IMG/VR virus record: IMGVR_UViG_3300035698_014097
Coordinates: 1 to 30,569 of that record
Length of the DNA: 30,569 bases
Source of the DNA: a virus
Strand: one strand, 5' to 3'
Shown: positions 14,410 to 21,060 of the stretch, piece after piece
How the letters are laid out: each line of letters opens with the position of its first letter
How positions within the stretch are numbered: the stretch's first letter is position 1
Position numbers and translations under genes: made by a program
Notes under the pieces: model-generated
Told to the model about the DNA's origin: nothing
What the model saw: the letters and a program-made list of their open reading frames with translations, nothing else
Databases searched by the model: none

Positions 14410-14417
14410 TATTTATA
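14410..14417 (-). promoter_or_regulatory. T4-type late promoter motif upstream of tRNA-Thr
   Basis: TATAAATA on the minus strand, ending 7 bases before tRNA-Thr and just after the stop of the SH3-repeat gene. Confidence 0.55.
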
Positions 14418-14418
14418 T

Positions 14419-15051
14419 TTACTTTGATTCTTCCTTATCTTTCTTAATGATATCCAAAAGACTTTTCTTAAATCCTTCGACATTCATTAATGCTTCCTGA
14501 ACTCTTGAATCATTCATTTTCAAATTTCCTTCACTATCCATTACTTCATCAATAAGTAATGCATCATCTTCACTAACGATTCTTTTAAGTAAATTCTTTT
14601 TCATGTCATTTTCCTTTTCTTGTTTAGTTAATAATTTTAATTTGTCTTCTTCCATGTTCCAACAATGTCCTTCTTTTCCTTTTGCATAATCCCCTACATG
14701 CCCTTTCATGTACTCATCAAATTCTATTCCAAATGATAATCCATTAAAATATATGATAGTTCCAATCAATCCTTTGATTTTTCTATTTTCATAATCGTCC
14801 ATTGCTTCTACTCTATCGCCTACTTGCATATTACCTCTTCTTTCTTGTTTAGTTAATAATTTTAATTTGTTTTTGGGCATGTTCCAACAATGTCCGTTTT
14901 TTCCTTTACCATAACAATTATGTCCATTCATATTATAGTCAAATTCTATACAAAAATTCTTTCCAAATAATTTTAATATAGTTCCAACCAATCCTTTAGT
15001 ATCACCACCGTCATGATTAGATATTGCTTCTACTCTATCACCTACTTTCAT
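14419..15051 (-). CDS. SH3-like repeat protein, two repeats
   Basis: A 210-residue protein with two tandem repeats of about 75 residues. Each reads roughly GDRVEA, then GLxGTI, IEFD, a GH with charged residues, GHCWNM and KLKLLTKQE (residues of about 4-70 and 77-142). The pattern suggests SH3/KOW-type small barrels with a conserved Cys-Trp core. The C-terminal 65 residues are helical and charged. The same repeat occurs three times in the gene at 18155-19477. No enzyme motif is seen; binding of protein or nucleic acid is a guess. Follows YqeY by 9 bases behind AGGAGAAAT. Confidence 0.75.
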   Translation of the reverse strand: MKVGDRVEAISNHDGGDTKGLVGTILKLFGKNFCIEFDYNMNGHNCYGKGKNGHCWNMPKNKLKLLTKQERRGNMQVGDRVEAMDDYENRKIKGLIGTIIYFNGLSFGIEFDEYMKGHVGDYAKGKEGHCWNMEEDKLKLLTKQEKENDMKKNLLKRIVSEDDALLIDEVMDSEGNLKMNDSRVQEALMNVEGFKKSLLDIIKKDKEESK

Positions 15052-15060
15052 ATTTCTCCT

Positions 15061-15498
15061 TTATATTTTACTCGATACATATTTAGATGCAATACCCATA
15101 TTAACGATATCACCAAGAAGTTTTAATTCCTTCATAATCATTCCTTGGTGTTTTCTTTCTAATGTATCAATATCTAATGTATCAATAATAATATCTACTG
15201 CCTTATGTATCTCTTCTTCAGACAACTGTTCGGGAAGGTATGTTTCTAGTATTCCATTTTCAGATAACAATCTTAATGTAATGATAGTATTATCCTTATC
15301 TTTAATCAAATCAAGAGTTTGAGTATTCCTTTTAATTAACGATTTAGCTGATTTAATAATATCGCTATCAGTAACATCTCTAATTTCTTTCTTAGCAATA
15401 GTCAATGCTTCTGAATATAATACACTCAATATACTTTTAGCAATAGCATCATGATCTTTCATTGCTTTTATTCTAGCTTGTTTTAATTTGTTTACCAT
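15061..15498 (-). CDS. YqeY-like (GatB/YqeY domain) protein
   Basis: A 145-residue protein with the YqeY pattern: N-terminal helices (KLKQARIKAMKDHD), LSVLYSEALTIAKKE near residues 23-38, then ETYLPEQLSEEEI near 130-142 of the family layout, here about 100-112, and MKELKLLGDIVNMG near the end. YqeY resembles the tRNA-interacting tail of GatB, the amidotransferase subunit that makes Gln-tRNA and Asn-tRNA. Its own function is unsettled. A phage tRNA-Gln lies 4 kb away, but a link is only a suggestion. Confidence 0.75.
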   Translation of the reverse strand: MVNKLKQARIKAMKDHDAIAKSILSVLYSEALTIAKKEIRDVTDSDIIKSAKSLIKRNTQTLDLIKDKDNTIITLRLLSENGILETYLPEQLSEEEIHKAVDIIIDTLDIDTLERKHQGMIMKELKLLGDIVNMGIASKYVSSKI

Positions 15499-15625
15499 TT
15501 CTTTTCCTTTTAACTAATGTAATATGTACATCTTTATCTGTTTTTGTACACCACGATTTGATCCATTTCTTATTAGAATCTCGTTCGACTATAAGTTTAC
15601 AATGTTTGCATTTATATAAGTTCAT
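15473..15625 (-). CDS. small zinc-ribbon-like protein, 50 aa
   Basis: Starts at the ATG at 15625 (MNLYKCKHCKLIVERDSNKK), which overlaps the stop of the DUF3307 gene as ATGA, and ends in the next gene (26-base overlap with the YqeY start). The CKHC pair plus Cys near 27 (SWC) resemble a half zinc ribbon. The C-terminus is very basic (VKRKRNGKQIKTS). Overlaps on both sides and the coupled start support it. Confidence 0.65.
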   Translation of the reverse strand: MNLYKCKHCKLIVERDSNKKWIKSWCTKTDKDVHITLVKRKRNGKQIKTS

Positions 15626-15951
15626 ATTAACCACATATAAGTTAATATTAATAATGTCATATGTATAGCTTGATCAAATCCTATGTCTGTAAAAAACCAA
15701 TGTATCTCTTTCTTTTCCCATAGATATGTATTAACTCTTGATGTACACCAATCAATACCGAAGTGTAATATACCATTTAAAATTGCAAACTTCCATCCAA
15801 GCAATAAGAAAGGAATTGTATATACCAAACAATGTATACCTAACCATTTATTACTTTTACTTTTGTTCTGTGCCATATTATCAGTTTGACACACGAAATC
15901 AGCAATAAAATGTAACCATATAATTGCTATTATAATTAATATTGATATCAT
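15622..15951 (-). CDS. DUF3307 family membrane protein
   Basis: A 109-residue integral membrane protein with three or four hydrophobic segments. The family pattern is present: HFIADFVCQTDNMAQNKS near residues 14-31, HCLVYTIPFLLLGW near 40-53, FGIDWCTSRVN near 64-74 and GFDQAIHMTLLIL near 91-103. DUF3307 proteins occur in bacteria and are frequent in large phages. Their function is unknown; conserved His and Asp residues in the membrane suggest a catalytic or metal role. Preceded by a structured non-coding RNA region at 16228-15979. Confidence 0.83.
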   Translation of the reverse strand: MISILIIIAIIWLHFIADFVCQTDNMAQNKSKSNKWLGIHCLVYTIPFLLLGWKFAILNGILHFGIDWCTSRVNTYLWEKKEIHWFFTDIGFDQAIHMTLLILTYMWLI

Positions 15952-15978
15952 TTACTCTCTTTCTCTTTAAAAATAAAA

Positions 15979-16228
15979 GGATGATAACGGAAAACTTTTT
16001 CACTACAGAACTCTTAGACAGCAAGGTTATTCCTCGCATACTAAGTTTACGGCCAATTATTCCGCGTTTTACATCACCACACTATCGAATAACCTCCGTG
16101 TAGATTTTGTAGTGCAATAAGGGGAAACGTTCAATACAGATAGTATTGCTTGGGCTAATCATGTCCTTATTTACATCTTTCGTATTTTTCAGTGCCTTAA
16201 ACTATATATTGCTATATCGTTATCATCC
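15979..16228 (-). ncRNA. structured RNA, about 250 bases, closed by an 11-bp stem
   Basis: The gap between two genes is bounded by GGATGATAACG (minus strand 16228-16218) and CGTTATCATCC (15989-15979), a perfect 11-bp pair. Nested inside are a 7-bp pair 16001-16007 with 16108-16114, and within that a 9-bp pair 16024-16032 with 16087-16095. A 6-bp hairpin at 16132-16148 (CAATAC/GTATTG) forms a separate arm. All stems nest without crossing. No open frame of note. I do not recognise RNase P, tmRNA, 6S RNA or an intron core. It may be a free non-coding RNA or the leader of the DUF3307 gene. Confidence 0.65.
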
Positions 16229-16234
16229 TCTTTC

Positions 16235-16456
16235 TTATTCAGTCATATGTTCAATTTCATGTTTAACTATATGTTTATATGCAAAATGATCATATGATAA
16301 ATATAAATAATGTCTAGTTTCTTCTTCTGACATATTAAAAAACGTTAAACCAAATGTATCATCTTTATTTATGTATATGATAACACTCCTTTTACATGTC
16401 ATCATTCTGTACATCGCTAATATGTACATTTTAATATTTATAAAAAATTGTTTCAT
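16235..16456 (-). CDS. hypothetical protein, 73 aa
   Basis: Starts MKQFFINIKMYILAMYRMMT. The first 20 residues are hydrophobic with basic ends and could be an amphipathic or membrane helix. The remainder is rich in Tyr and His (YLYLSYDHFAYKHIVKHEIEH). There is no Shine-Dalgarno: a TATAAATA motif ends 5 bases before the ATG, so a late transcript would be nearly leaderless. Family not recognised. Confidence 0.6.
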   Translation of the reverse strand: MKQFFINIKMYILAMYRMMTCKRSVIIYINKDDTFGLTFFNMSEEETRHYLYLSYDHFAYKHIVKHEIEHMTE

Positions 16457-16461
16457 GATAG

Positions 16462-16469
16462 TATTTATA
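16462..16469 (-). promoter_or_regulatory. T4-type late promoter motif before the 73-aa gene
   Basis: TATAAATA on the minus strand, spanning the stop codon of the HNH gene and ending 5 bases before the next ATG. Confidence 0.45.
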
Positions 16470-17161
16470 TGGTATACGATTTAATGGCTCTATTTACTGT
16501 TGATGTAGCACAATTTAATTTTTTTGCTATTTCACATCCATTCATTCCATTGTTATGCATTTCCATAATTAATCGTCTATCGTATTTTTTTGGTAGTTCT
16601 TTTAATGATATAGATTTTTTATAAATTTCTTCTTTATATTTATTGAATCTTTCATAATCAAAGTGTTTTTTCCCATGACAATTTGCACACAATACAATAC
16701 ATTTATCTAACTCGTTTTTTATTTCTTCTTTTAATTTGTTTATAGATGGACACGTTTTTCTAGCTAATTCGAATTTTTTTTCTTCTGGGTCTTTATGATG
16801 AAAATGTAATGCTCCATTATTTTTATCGTATCCACATATTTCACATTTATCAGCATTTTTAAATTCTAAATATATTTCTTTTGATTTTGTATTTCTTGTT
16901 TCATGACCAATGCTATGTAATGCATAATGACAATTCCTACATAACAATTGACATTTATTTAACTCTTTTTTAATTATTGACCAACGAGATTTTCTATGTT
17001 CATTAAATTTAAATTCTTTTTCTTCTGGGTTTTTATGATGATATGATACAATTTCTGGTGTTATTGTTATTCCGCATATTTCACATTTCCCACCTAAATA
17101 TACAATTCCTTTAAGTTTTTTTAGCCCAAGACAAAATATAACAAGATTTCTGCTCTTTCAT
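16465..17161 (-). CDS. tandem HNH homing endonuclease, apparently frameshifted near its start
   Basis: Two HNH units in tandem: KCEICG...SYHHKNPEEKEF...CQLLCRNCH and KCEICGYDKN...HFHHKDPEEKKF...CIVLCANCH, each with two CxxC pairs and the His core. A C-terminal helix-turn-helix (NGMNGCEIAKKLNCATSTVN) would bind the target. Such proteins are free-standing homing endonucleases. The natural start appears to be the ATG at 17161 behind AAGGAG (MKEQKSCYILSWAKKT), but that frame stops after 16 codons at an A7 tract (17122-17116). The main frame continues from the same tract (KKLKGIVYLGGKCEICG) one base out of register. The gene may be a pseudogene, the victim of a sequencing indel, or use frameshifting. 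Translation from a TTG at 16947 would lose the first HNH unit. Its start region is held in a hairpin. Confidence 0.75.
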
Positions 17162-17206
17162 GATTCGAGTCTCCTTTATATGTATTTATACAAGGAGACT
17201 CGAATC
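17162..17206 (-). promoter_or_regulatory. RBS-sequestering hairpin with a late promoter in its loop
   Basis: GATTCGAGTCTCCTT (minus strand 17206-17192) pairs perfectly over 15 bp with AAGGAGACTCGAATC (17176-17162), which ends directly at the HNH ATG (17161). The second arm contains the Shine-Dalgarno AAGGAG. The 15-base loop carries TATAAATA (17190-17183). Read-through transcripts would hide the ribosome site; transcripts started in the loop would lack the first arm and be translatable. This is the arrangement known for T4 late genes and homing endonuclease genes. Confidence 0.85.
17183..17190 (-). promoter_or_regulatory. T4-type late promoter motif inside the hairpin loop
   Basis: TATAAATA centred in the 15-base loop, 22 bases before the HNH ATG. 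A start 5-7 bases downstream would remove the anti-Shine-Dalgarno arm and keep AAGGAG. Confidence 0.7.
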
Positions 17207-17214
17207 TATTTATA
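17207..17214 (-). promoter_or_regulatory. second late promoter motif abutting the hairpin
   Basis: TATAAATA directly before the first hairpin arm. A transcript from here would start inside the first arm and only partly form the hairpin. Confidence 0.4.
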
Positions 17215-17280
17215 TTTTTAATATTCCTTTAAATTTAATGGTATCGGTGGAAGGTACTTTACCACCCCGCACGTTATATC

Positions 17281-17288
17281 TATTTATA
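17281..17288 (-). promoter_or_regulatory. late promoter motif downstream of the NADAR gene
   Basis: TATAAATA on the minus strand 7 bases after the NADAR stop. The following sequence (17275-17215) can fold as GGTGG-N11-CCACC but shows no complete tRNA or gene. Confidence 0.4.
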
Positions 17289-17294
17289 CATACA

Positions 17295-18005
17295 TCATTC
17301 CTTTTCTAACTCATCTCGTACTTTTGTTAATATTTCACCTAACCAATTAGTACCTCTCCATGTATCTCTACTTAAACATCTTGGATCTTTGGCATTCAAT
17401 TTAATTCCCCATATAGCATCATACGGACTTGCTTCAACTAAAGTAGTTCCTTTTGTTGATGATAATGTGGATCTTAACATTATATTTTGTTTGAACTTTG
17501 CATAGTTAGCCGTGTACACTATTACCTTGGCTTTTTTATTCCATGCTTTTTCATTAAAATTTTTGACTTTTCTTCCTAATGCTTTTTGTTCTCTTGGATT
17601 AGTCGTTTCCATTATTTTATAGTATGTATCAAAATCGGTAAACATATTTGCCTTCATTGCCATCATATATTGCTCTGCACAATTATATGTAACACTATCG
17701 ACGTCAAAATCCGAAATATACCATTGACTAAACGGGCCACCATAAAATAATGTAAATTTTTCTTCTTGTTCTTGTTCTTGTTCTTTTTTAGTTCTAATAC
17801 TCATTTGTATAGTACAATTAGATTCGTCCGTTGAATTCGTAACCGACATATTAATTCTTTCATATTCACAAACAGCTTCCAATGCATCCAACCTATCTGT
17901 AATTTCTGAAGACAATATTTGTTTATCATTCACAAAATATTTACTAGTAAGTTCTTTACATTTAAAATGAACTTCTTTTATAAATTTTTTTACTTCTTCG
18001 TTCAT
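17295..18005 (-). CDS. NADAR domain protein (YbiA/DUF1768 type)
   Basis: C-terminal 155 residues match the NADAR fold: FTLFYGGPFSQWYISDF, then CAEQYMMAMKANMF with the conserved Glu, EQKALGRKVKNF, KFKQNIMLRSTL, TTLVEASPYDAIWGI and RGTNWLGEILTKVRDEL. NADAR proteins are N-glycosidases that cleave ADP-ribose-type bonds. Characterised members remove ADP-ribose from guanine in DNA or RNA and act as antitoxins to DarT1, and some phage members are known to counter such toxins; others act on riboflavin intermediates. An extra N-terminal stretch of about 83 residues ends in a Glu/Gln-rich linker and is not part of the core. I favour the ATG at 18005; one ATG lies 3 bases upstream. GGAG precedes it. It has its own promoter and a structured leader. 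Confidence 0.88.
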   Translation of the reverse strand: MNEEVKKFIKEVHFKCKELTSKYFVNDKQILSSEITDRLDALEAVCEYERINMSVTNSTDESNCTIQMSIRTKKEQEQEQEEKFTLFYGGPFSQWYISDFDVDSVTYNCAEQYMMAMKANMFTDFDTYYKIMETTNPREQKALGRKVKNFNEKAWNKKAKVIVYTANYAKFKQNIMLRSTLSSTKGTTLVEASPYDAIWGIKLNAKDPRCLSRDTWRGTNWLGEILTKVRDELEKE

Positions 18006-18025
18006 CATTCTCCTTTTTGTTTTTA

Positions 18026-18104
18026 AGTGATAGGCTGACTCCTAATACCAGCCTGTATAGTTACGATATCACCAGCTCTACGGCCAGCATTTAATAGTAT
18101 CACT
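18026..18104 (-). promoter_or_regulatory. structured 5' leader of the NADAR mRNA
   Basis: AGTGATA (minus strand 18104-18098) pairs with TATCACT (18032-18026), and a second hairpin AGGCTG/CAGCCT (18054-18049 with 18037-18032) stacks next to it, leaving a 40-base unpaired or pseudoknotted middle. The promoter at 18141-18113 would start RNA at about 18106-18105, so the 5' end of the transcript is the first stem. The middle contains a second copy of GTGATA and two more GCTGG copies, allowing alternative pairing with the 3' strands. It lies 10-15 bases upstream of the ribosome site. It may be a riboswitch-like control or a 5'-protecting structure. It matches no class I know. Confidence 0.6.
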
Positions 18105-18112
18105 CATATCTT

Positions 18113-18141
18113 AATATAACTCATTTTCCGAAAAAAAGCAA
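18113..18141 (-). promoter_or_regulatory. sigma70-like promoter for the NADAR gene
   Basis: TTGCTT (18141-18136), a 17-base spacer ending GAGT, and TATATT (18118-18113) on the minus strand, followed by A. One of the best matches to the shared promoter pattern in this window. Confidence 0.8.
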
Positions 18142-18154
18142 GAGTTATTTTAAT

Positions 18155-19477
18155 TTATTTTTCTGTAATCAAAATAACATTATTCTTGGCAATTACATCG
18201 ATGTTTAAAGGCACATCACCAAAGGCAGATTTAAATACATCTTTATGTACACGTATATTGTAATAACAGTCTACAGTAGCCTTACAATCATTGTCAATAG
18301 GAATTCCATCCTCTTCAATGATAATAAACTTATTAAATATTCGAATACATACCTTATCTCCAACAGAAAAGCCAGCATCTCTTGTTGCTTGTGCTTTTAC
18401 CGAATATCTATTACGTACATCAAATAATTTATTAGTACGTTTGGCAGACATTGTATTTGGTGCTGTTTGTACAGGTGTATCATCAAGGATATCTTCAATA
18501 TCTTCTACATCAAACTCAGGTATATCATTTACATCATAATCAATTATATCTAATTCATCTGGACAAAACAATCTAGGATTTCCTTTTACATCAAGAGTTT
18601 CTATTCCATAATTAAAAGGAAGTATCAATTCTTCTTCTAACATAGTTTTAATTTCGTTATGTATTGCAATTAAACCATTATGTCTTAATTGTTTAGTTAC
18701 ATCATAATTAGTAAAAATTCTTCTTTCTTTTAAAAATTTAGTTACTACATTAAACACATTTGTATTTGTTGCCTTTTCGGGTTTATCTTCTACTATTAGA
18801 TCGAATTCGTCATTTTCTATCCACCATCCTCTATCATTGTATGTATGTCCTTGTACAAATCCATTTAGATCATGACAAACATTCAATACATCTATATCTT
18901 CATCGAATATAACGCCTATACCACTATGTTCGTCAATAATTGCTACAGTACCTTCTTTTCCAATTAAATCTTCTTCATTGATATCAGCATTTGCTTTTAC
19001 TCTATCACCTATTTTAAATTGTATTCTGTCTTTCATTTTCTCTTCCTTTATTATTAATTTTAATTTGTCGTTAGTCACATTCCAACAATGTCCTTCTTTT
19101 TCTTTTTCACCGCAATCATGACCATTTATATGTTCATCGAATTCAACTGAAATAGCTGAACCAAAATCCCCACCAAGATGTCCAACAACAGTACCAATAA
19201 GCCCATTTATCTTTTTGGTATGATGTTCACCTATTCCTTCTACTCTATCACCTATTTTAAATTCCATTTCCTCTTCCTTTGTTATTAATTTTAATTTATG
19301 TTCGGGTATGTTCCAACAATGTCCAGGTTTTCCATCTCCCATACCAGTATGTCCGTCCATGTACTCATCAAATTCAACTAAACAAATACAACCATTGCTT
19401 ATAATAGTTCCTTCAAGTCCAATTAAATCTCTTCTATCATGATTATCTATTACTTCTACTCTATCACCATTTTTCAT
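18155..19477 (-). CDS. SH3-like repeat protein, three repeats plus winged-helix-like region
   Basis: A 440-residue protein. Residues of about 1-66, 72-145 and 150-230 are three SH3-like repeats of the type seen at 14419-15051: GDRVEVIDNHDRRDLIGLEG and PGHCWNIPEHKLKLI in the first, EGHCWNVTNDKLKLI in the second, and a divergent third ending DRGWWIENDEFDLIV. A region at about 238-285 (VVTKFLKERRIFTNYDVTKQ) resembles a winged helix, an acidic linker (residues of about 315-340) follows, and the last 90 residues form a beta-rich domain (GFSVGDKVCIRIFNKFIIIE). The start ATG at 19477 has AAAGGAGAGAG upstream. Directly downstream of the PARP gene (13 bases), so a role together with PARP is possible but unproven. 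Confidence 0.75.
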   Translation of the reverse strand: MKNGDRVEVIDNHDRRDLIGLEGTIISNGCICLVEFDEYMDGHTGMGDGKPGHCWNIPEHKLKLITKEEEMEFKIGDRVEGIGEHHTKKINGLIGTVVGHLGGDFGSAISVEFDEHINGHDCGEKEKEGHCWNVTNDKLKLIIKEEKMKDRIQFKIGDRVKANADINEEDLIGKEGTVAIIDEHSGIGVIFDEDIDVLNVCHDLNGFVQGHTYNDRGWWIENDEFDLIVEDKPEKATNTNVFNVVTKFLKERRIFTNYDVTKQLRHNGLIAIHNEIKTMLEEELILPFNYGIETLDVKGNPRLFCPDELDIIDYDVNDIPEFDVEDIEDILDDTPVQTAPNTMSAKRTNKLFDVRNRYSVKAQATRDAGFSVGDKVCIRIFNKFIIIEEDGIPIDNDCKATVDCYYNIRVHKDVFKSAFGDVPLNIDVIAKNNVILITEK

Positions 19478-19490
19478 TTTTCTCTCTCCT

Positions 19491-20783
19491 TTAATTATCA
19501 AATTCTACTAAATATTTTATATTACACTGATGTAATGTATACACGATCATTTCATTATTCATTACTCCAGATTTACCTTCTTTTGCATATGTAGAATCAT
19601 ACCCAGACTTTGGAAATGATTCGTGACTTCCTTTAGCAATATACTGCTTTCCCATCGCAAAGTCAACAAGAAACATAAAACAATTTGAATCGTGGTTTCC
19701 GCTCCAATATCCTTGAGCATAATTTAATGCCTTAGTCGATATATCAGAAGCATATACACCATCTCCGTACATTCTACCCGTAACATGACTACTAGAACTA
19801 TTGGGTATGATCAATCCAGATTTAAGTATAGATAAACAATTCTCTATACGACTTCCATGCCATAGTTCCATTATATTTCCTATTTGCTTTCCTTTCTTTT
19901 CAAATGCATCATACATCTCATTTATTTTAACTGTATATACCTTTTTAACATCTAATGTATGTGATGTATGTATACGCTTTCTTGTTTTGTTATAGTAATC
20001 TTTTATACGATTAAATTCTTTTGTATCATCTAATATATCTACTTCTACATTAAATATATTTTTTGTCTTTTTATTAGATTTTTTAGTTGTAGGTTTAGAA
20101 CCCAATACATCTTGTAATGAAGCATCTAATGCATCTAATATCTGACCTTCTTTTTGAAATGCATCGGTATCAGGAAATATATATTCAGGATCAAGTTTTC
20201 GTTTTACTTTATGTGGTATCAACTGTACATATTGTTGAAATTGATCTACAAAATGTTTATTTGTATATTGACTTTTCTTTACATATGGCACTAATTCATC
20301 TAATACTACTCTGGCTTTATCTATACCCGTTTGTGTAATAATTCCTAATGGAGTTTTAAACGAACCTTTTGAACTATCATATTTAATTGTAGTAGAAGAA
20401 ACTATGTTATGTATATTCTTTTGTGATAGTAGTTTTATCAACTTAACTGTTTCTGTTGATTGTCCAGCTATTTGTTTTACTGCAATATCTTCTAAATTAC
20501 TATCGTTTTTAACTGTTATTTCGGTATCTTCATCTAATAATACTTCTGCTTTTGTATATCCTTTTTTTGGTGTTGATTTTGATTTTATTTTTTTGTTATA
20601 ATATTTTTCGGCATCGTCCATATCATCAAAACATTTTGGTTTCTGAAATTGACCTTTTCCTCCAACACGTCCATTATGTACATGTATTTCGAAATTATCA
20701 TATAACATTATTTTCCAAAATTTATTATTGTTTTTCTCTACATCTGATTTGATGTACATAGCTTGTTTTACTATTGTTGGCAT
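19491..20783 (-). CDS. PARP-type ADP-ribosyltransferase with WGR domain
   Basis: A 430-residue protein laid out like eukaryotic PARP1-3. Residues of about 8-65 form a WGR domain (FEIHVHNGRVGGKGQFQKPK). Residues of about 95-225 resemble the helical regulatory domain (QSTETVKLIKLLSQKNIHNI). The catalytic ART domain has the H-Y-E triad: ELWHGSR (His309), YGDGVYASD (Tyr344) and NNEMIVYTLHQCNIKYLVEF (Glu411). Such enzymes transfer ADP-ribose from NAD+ to protein or nucleic acid and release nicotinamide, and the WGR domain commonly senses DNA breaks. The glutamate favours poly- or mono-ADP-ribose transfer to acidic or serine-type sites; the target is unknown. A PARP of this type in a phage is uncommon. 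Nicotinamide released here could feed PncA-PncB. Confidence 0.9.
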   Translation of the reverse strand: MPTIVKQAMYIKSDVEKNNNKFWKIMLYDNFEIHVHNGRVGGKGQFQKPKCFDDMDDAEKYYNKKIKSKSTPKKGYTKAEVLLDEDTEITVKNDSNLEDIAVKQIAGQSTETVKLIKLLSQKNIHNIVSSTTIKYDSSKGSFKTPLGIITQTGIDKARVVLDELVPYVKKSQYTNKHFVDQFQQYVQLIPHKVKRKLDPEYIFPDTDAFQKEGQILDALDASLQDVLGSKPTTKKSNKKTKNIFNVEVDILDDTKEFNRIKDYYNKTRKRIHTSHTLDVKKVYTVKINEMYDAFEKKGKQIGNIMELWHGSRIENCLSILKSGLIIPNSSSSHVTGRMYGDGVYASDISTKALNYAQGYWSGNHDSNCFMFLVDFAMGKQYIAKGSHESFPKSGYDSTYAKEGKSGVMNNEMIVYTLHQCNIKYLVEFDN

Positions 20784-20792
20784 TTTAAATTC

Positions 20793-21056
20793 CTATTCCT
20801 CCACGATATAATAATTATTTGTTTTTGCAAAATCTTCATCAATCATTTTATCTCCCATAAATCTCATAAATTTTGGATCAACATCACCAAATTCATATGC
20901 ACAATAAAAACAATATTCTTTAAATTCTACATCTGGATCTTTTCCTTCATCTGCTAATTTTTTTGATTTATTCCATAACACCAAATTATCTTCTGTAACT
21001 TCAGATTCGAACTGTAGTGCTGCAAAATCATCTCCAAATACATATAATACTTTCAT
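20793..21056 (-). CDS. hypothetical protein, 87 aa
   Basis: Starts MKVLYVFGDDFAALQFESEV behind AGGAGAAATGAAA. It is acidic and probably a small alpha/beta protein (NLVLWNKSKKLADEGKDPDV). It lies 9 bases upstream of the PARP gene, so they should share a transcript. No family is recognised. A PARP substrate or regulator is possible, but nothing in the sequence shows it. Confidence 0.7.
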   Translation of the reverse strand: MKVLYVFGDDFAALQFESEVTEDNLVLWNKSKKLADEGKDPDVEFKEYCFYCAYEFGDVDPKFMRFMGDKMIDEDFAKTNNYYIVEE

Positions 21057-21060
21057 ATTT

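Noticed and set aside
15979-16228. Group I intron or RNase P RNA
   Set aside because: It does not interrupt a gene, and I cannot find the conserved core elements of either.
17215-17275. A further tRNA between the NADAR and HNH genes
   Set aside because: A GGTGG/CCACC hairpin is present, but no acceptor stem, D arm or T arm can be assembled around it.
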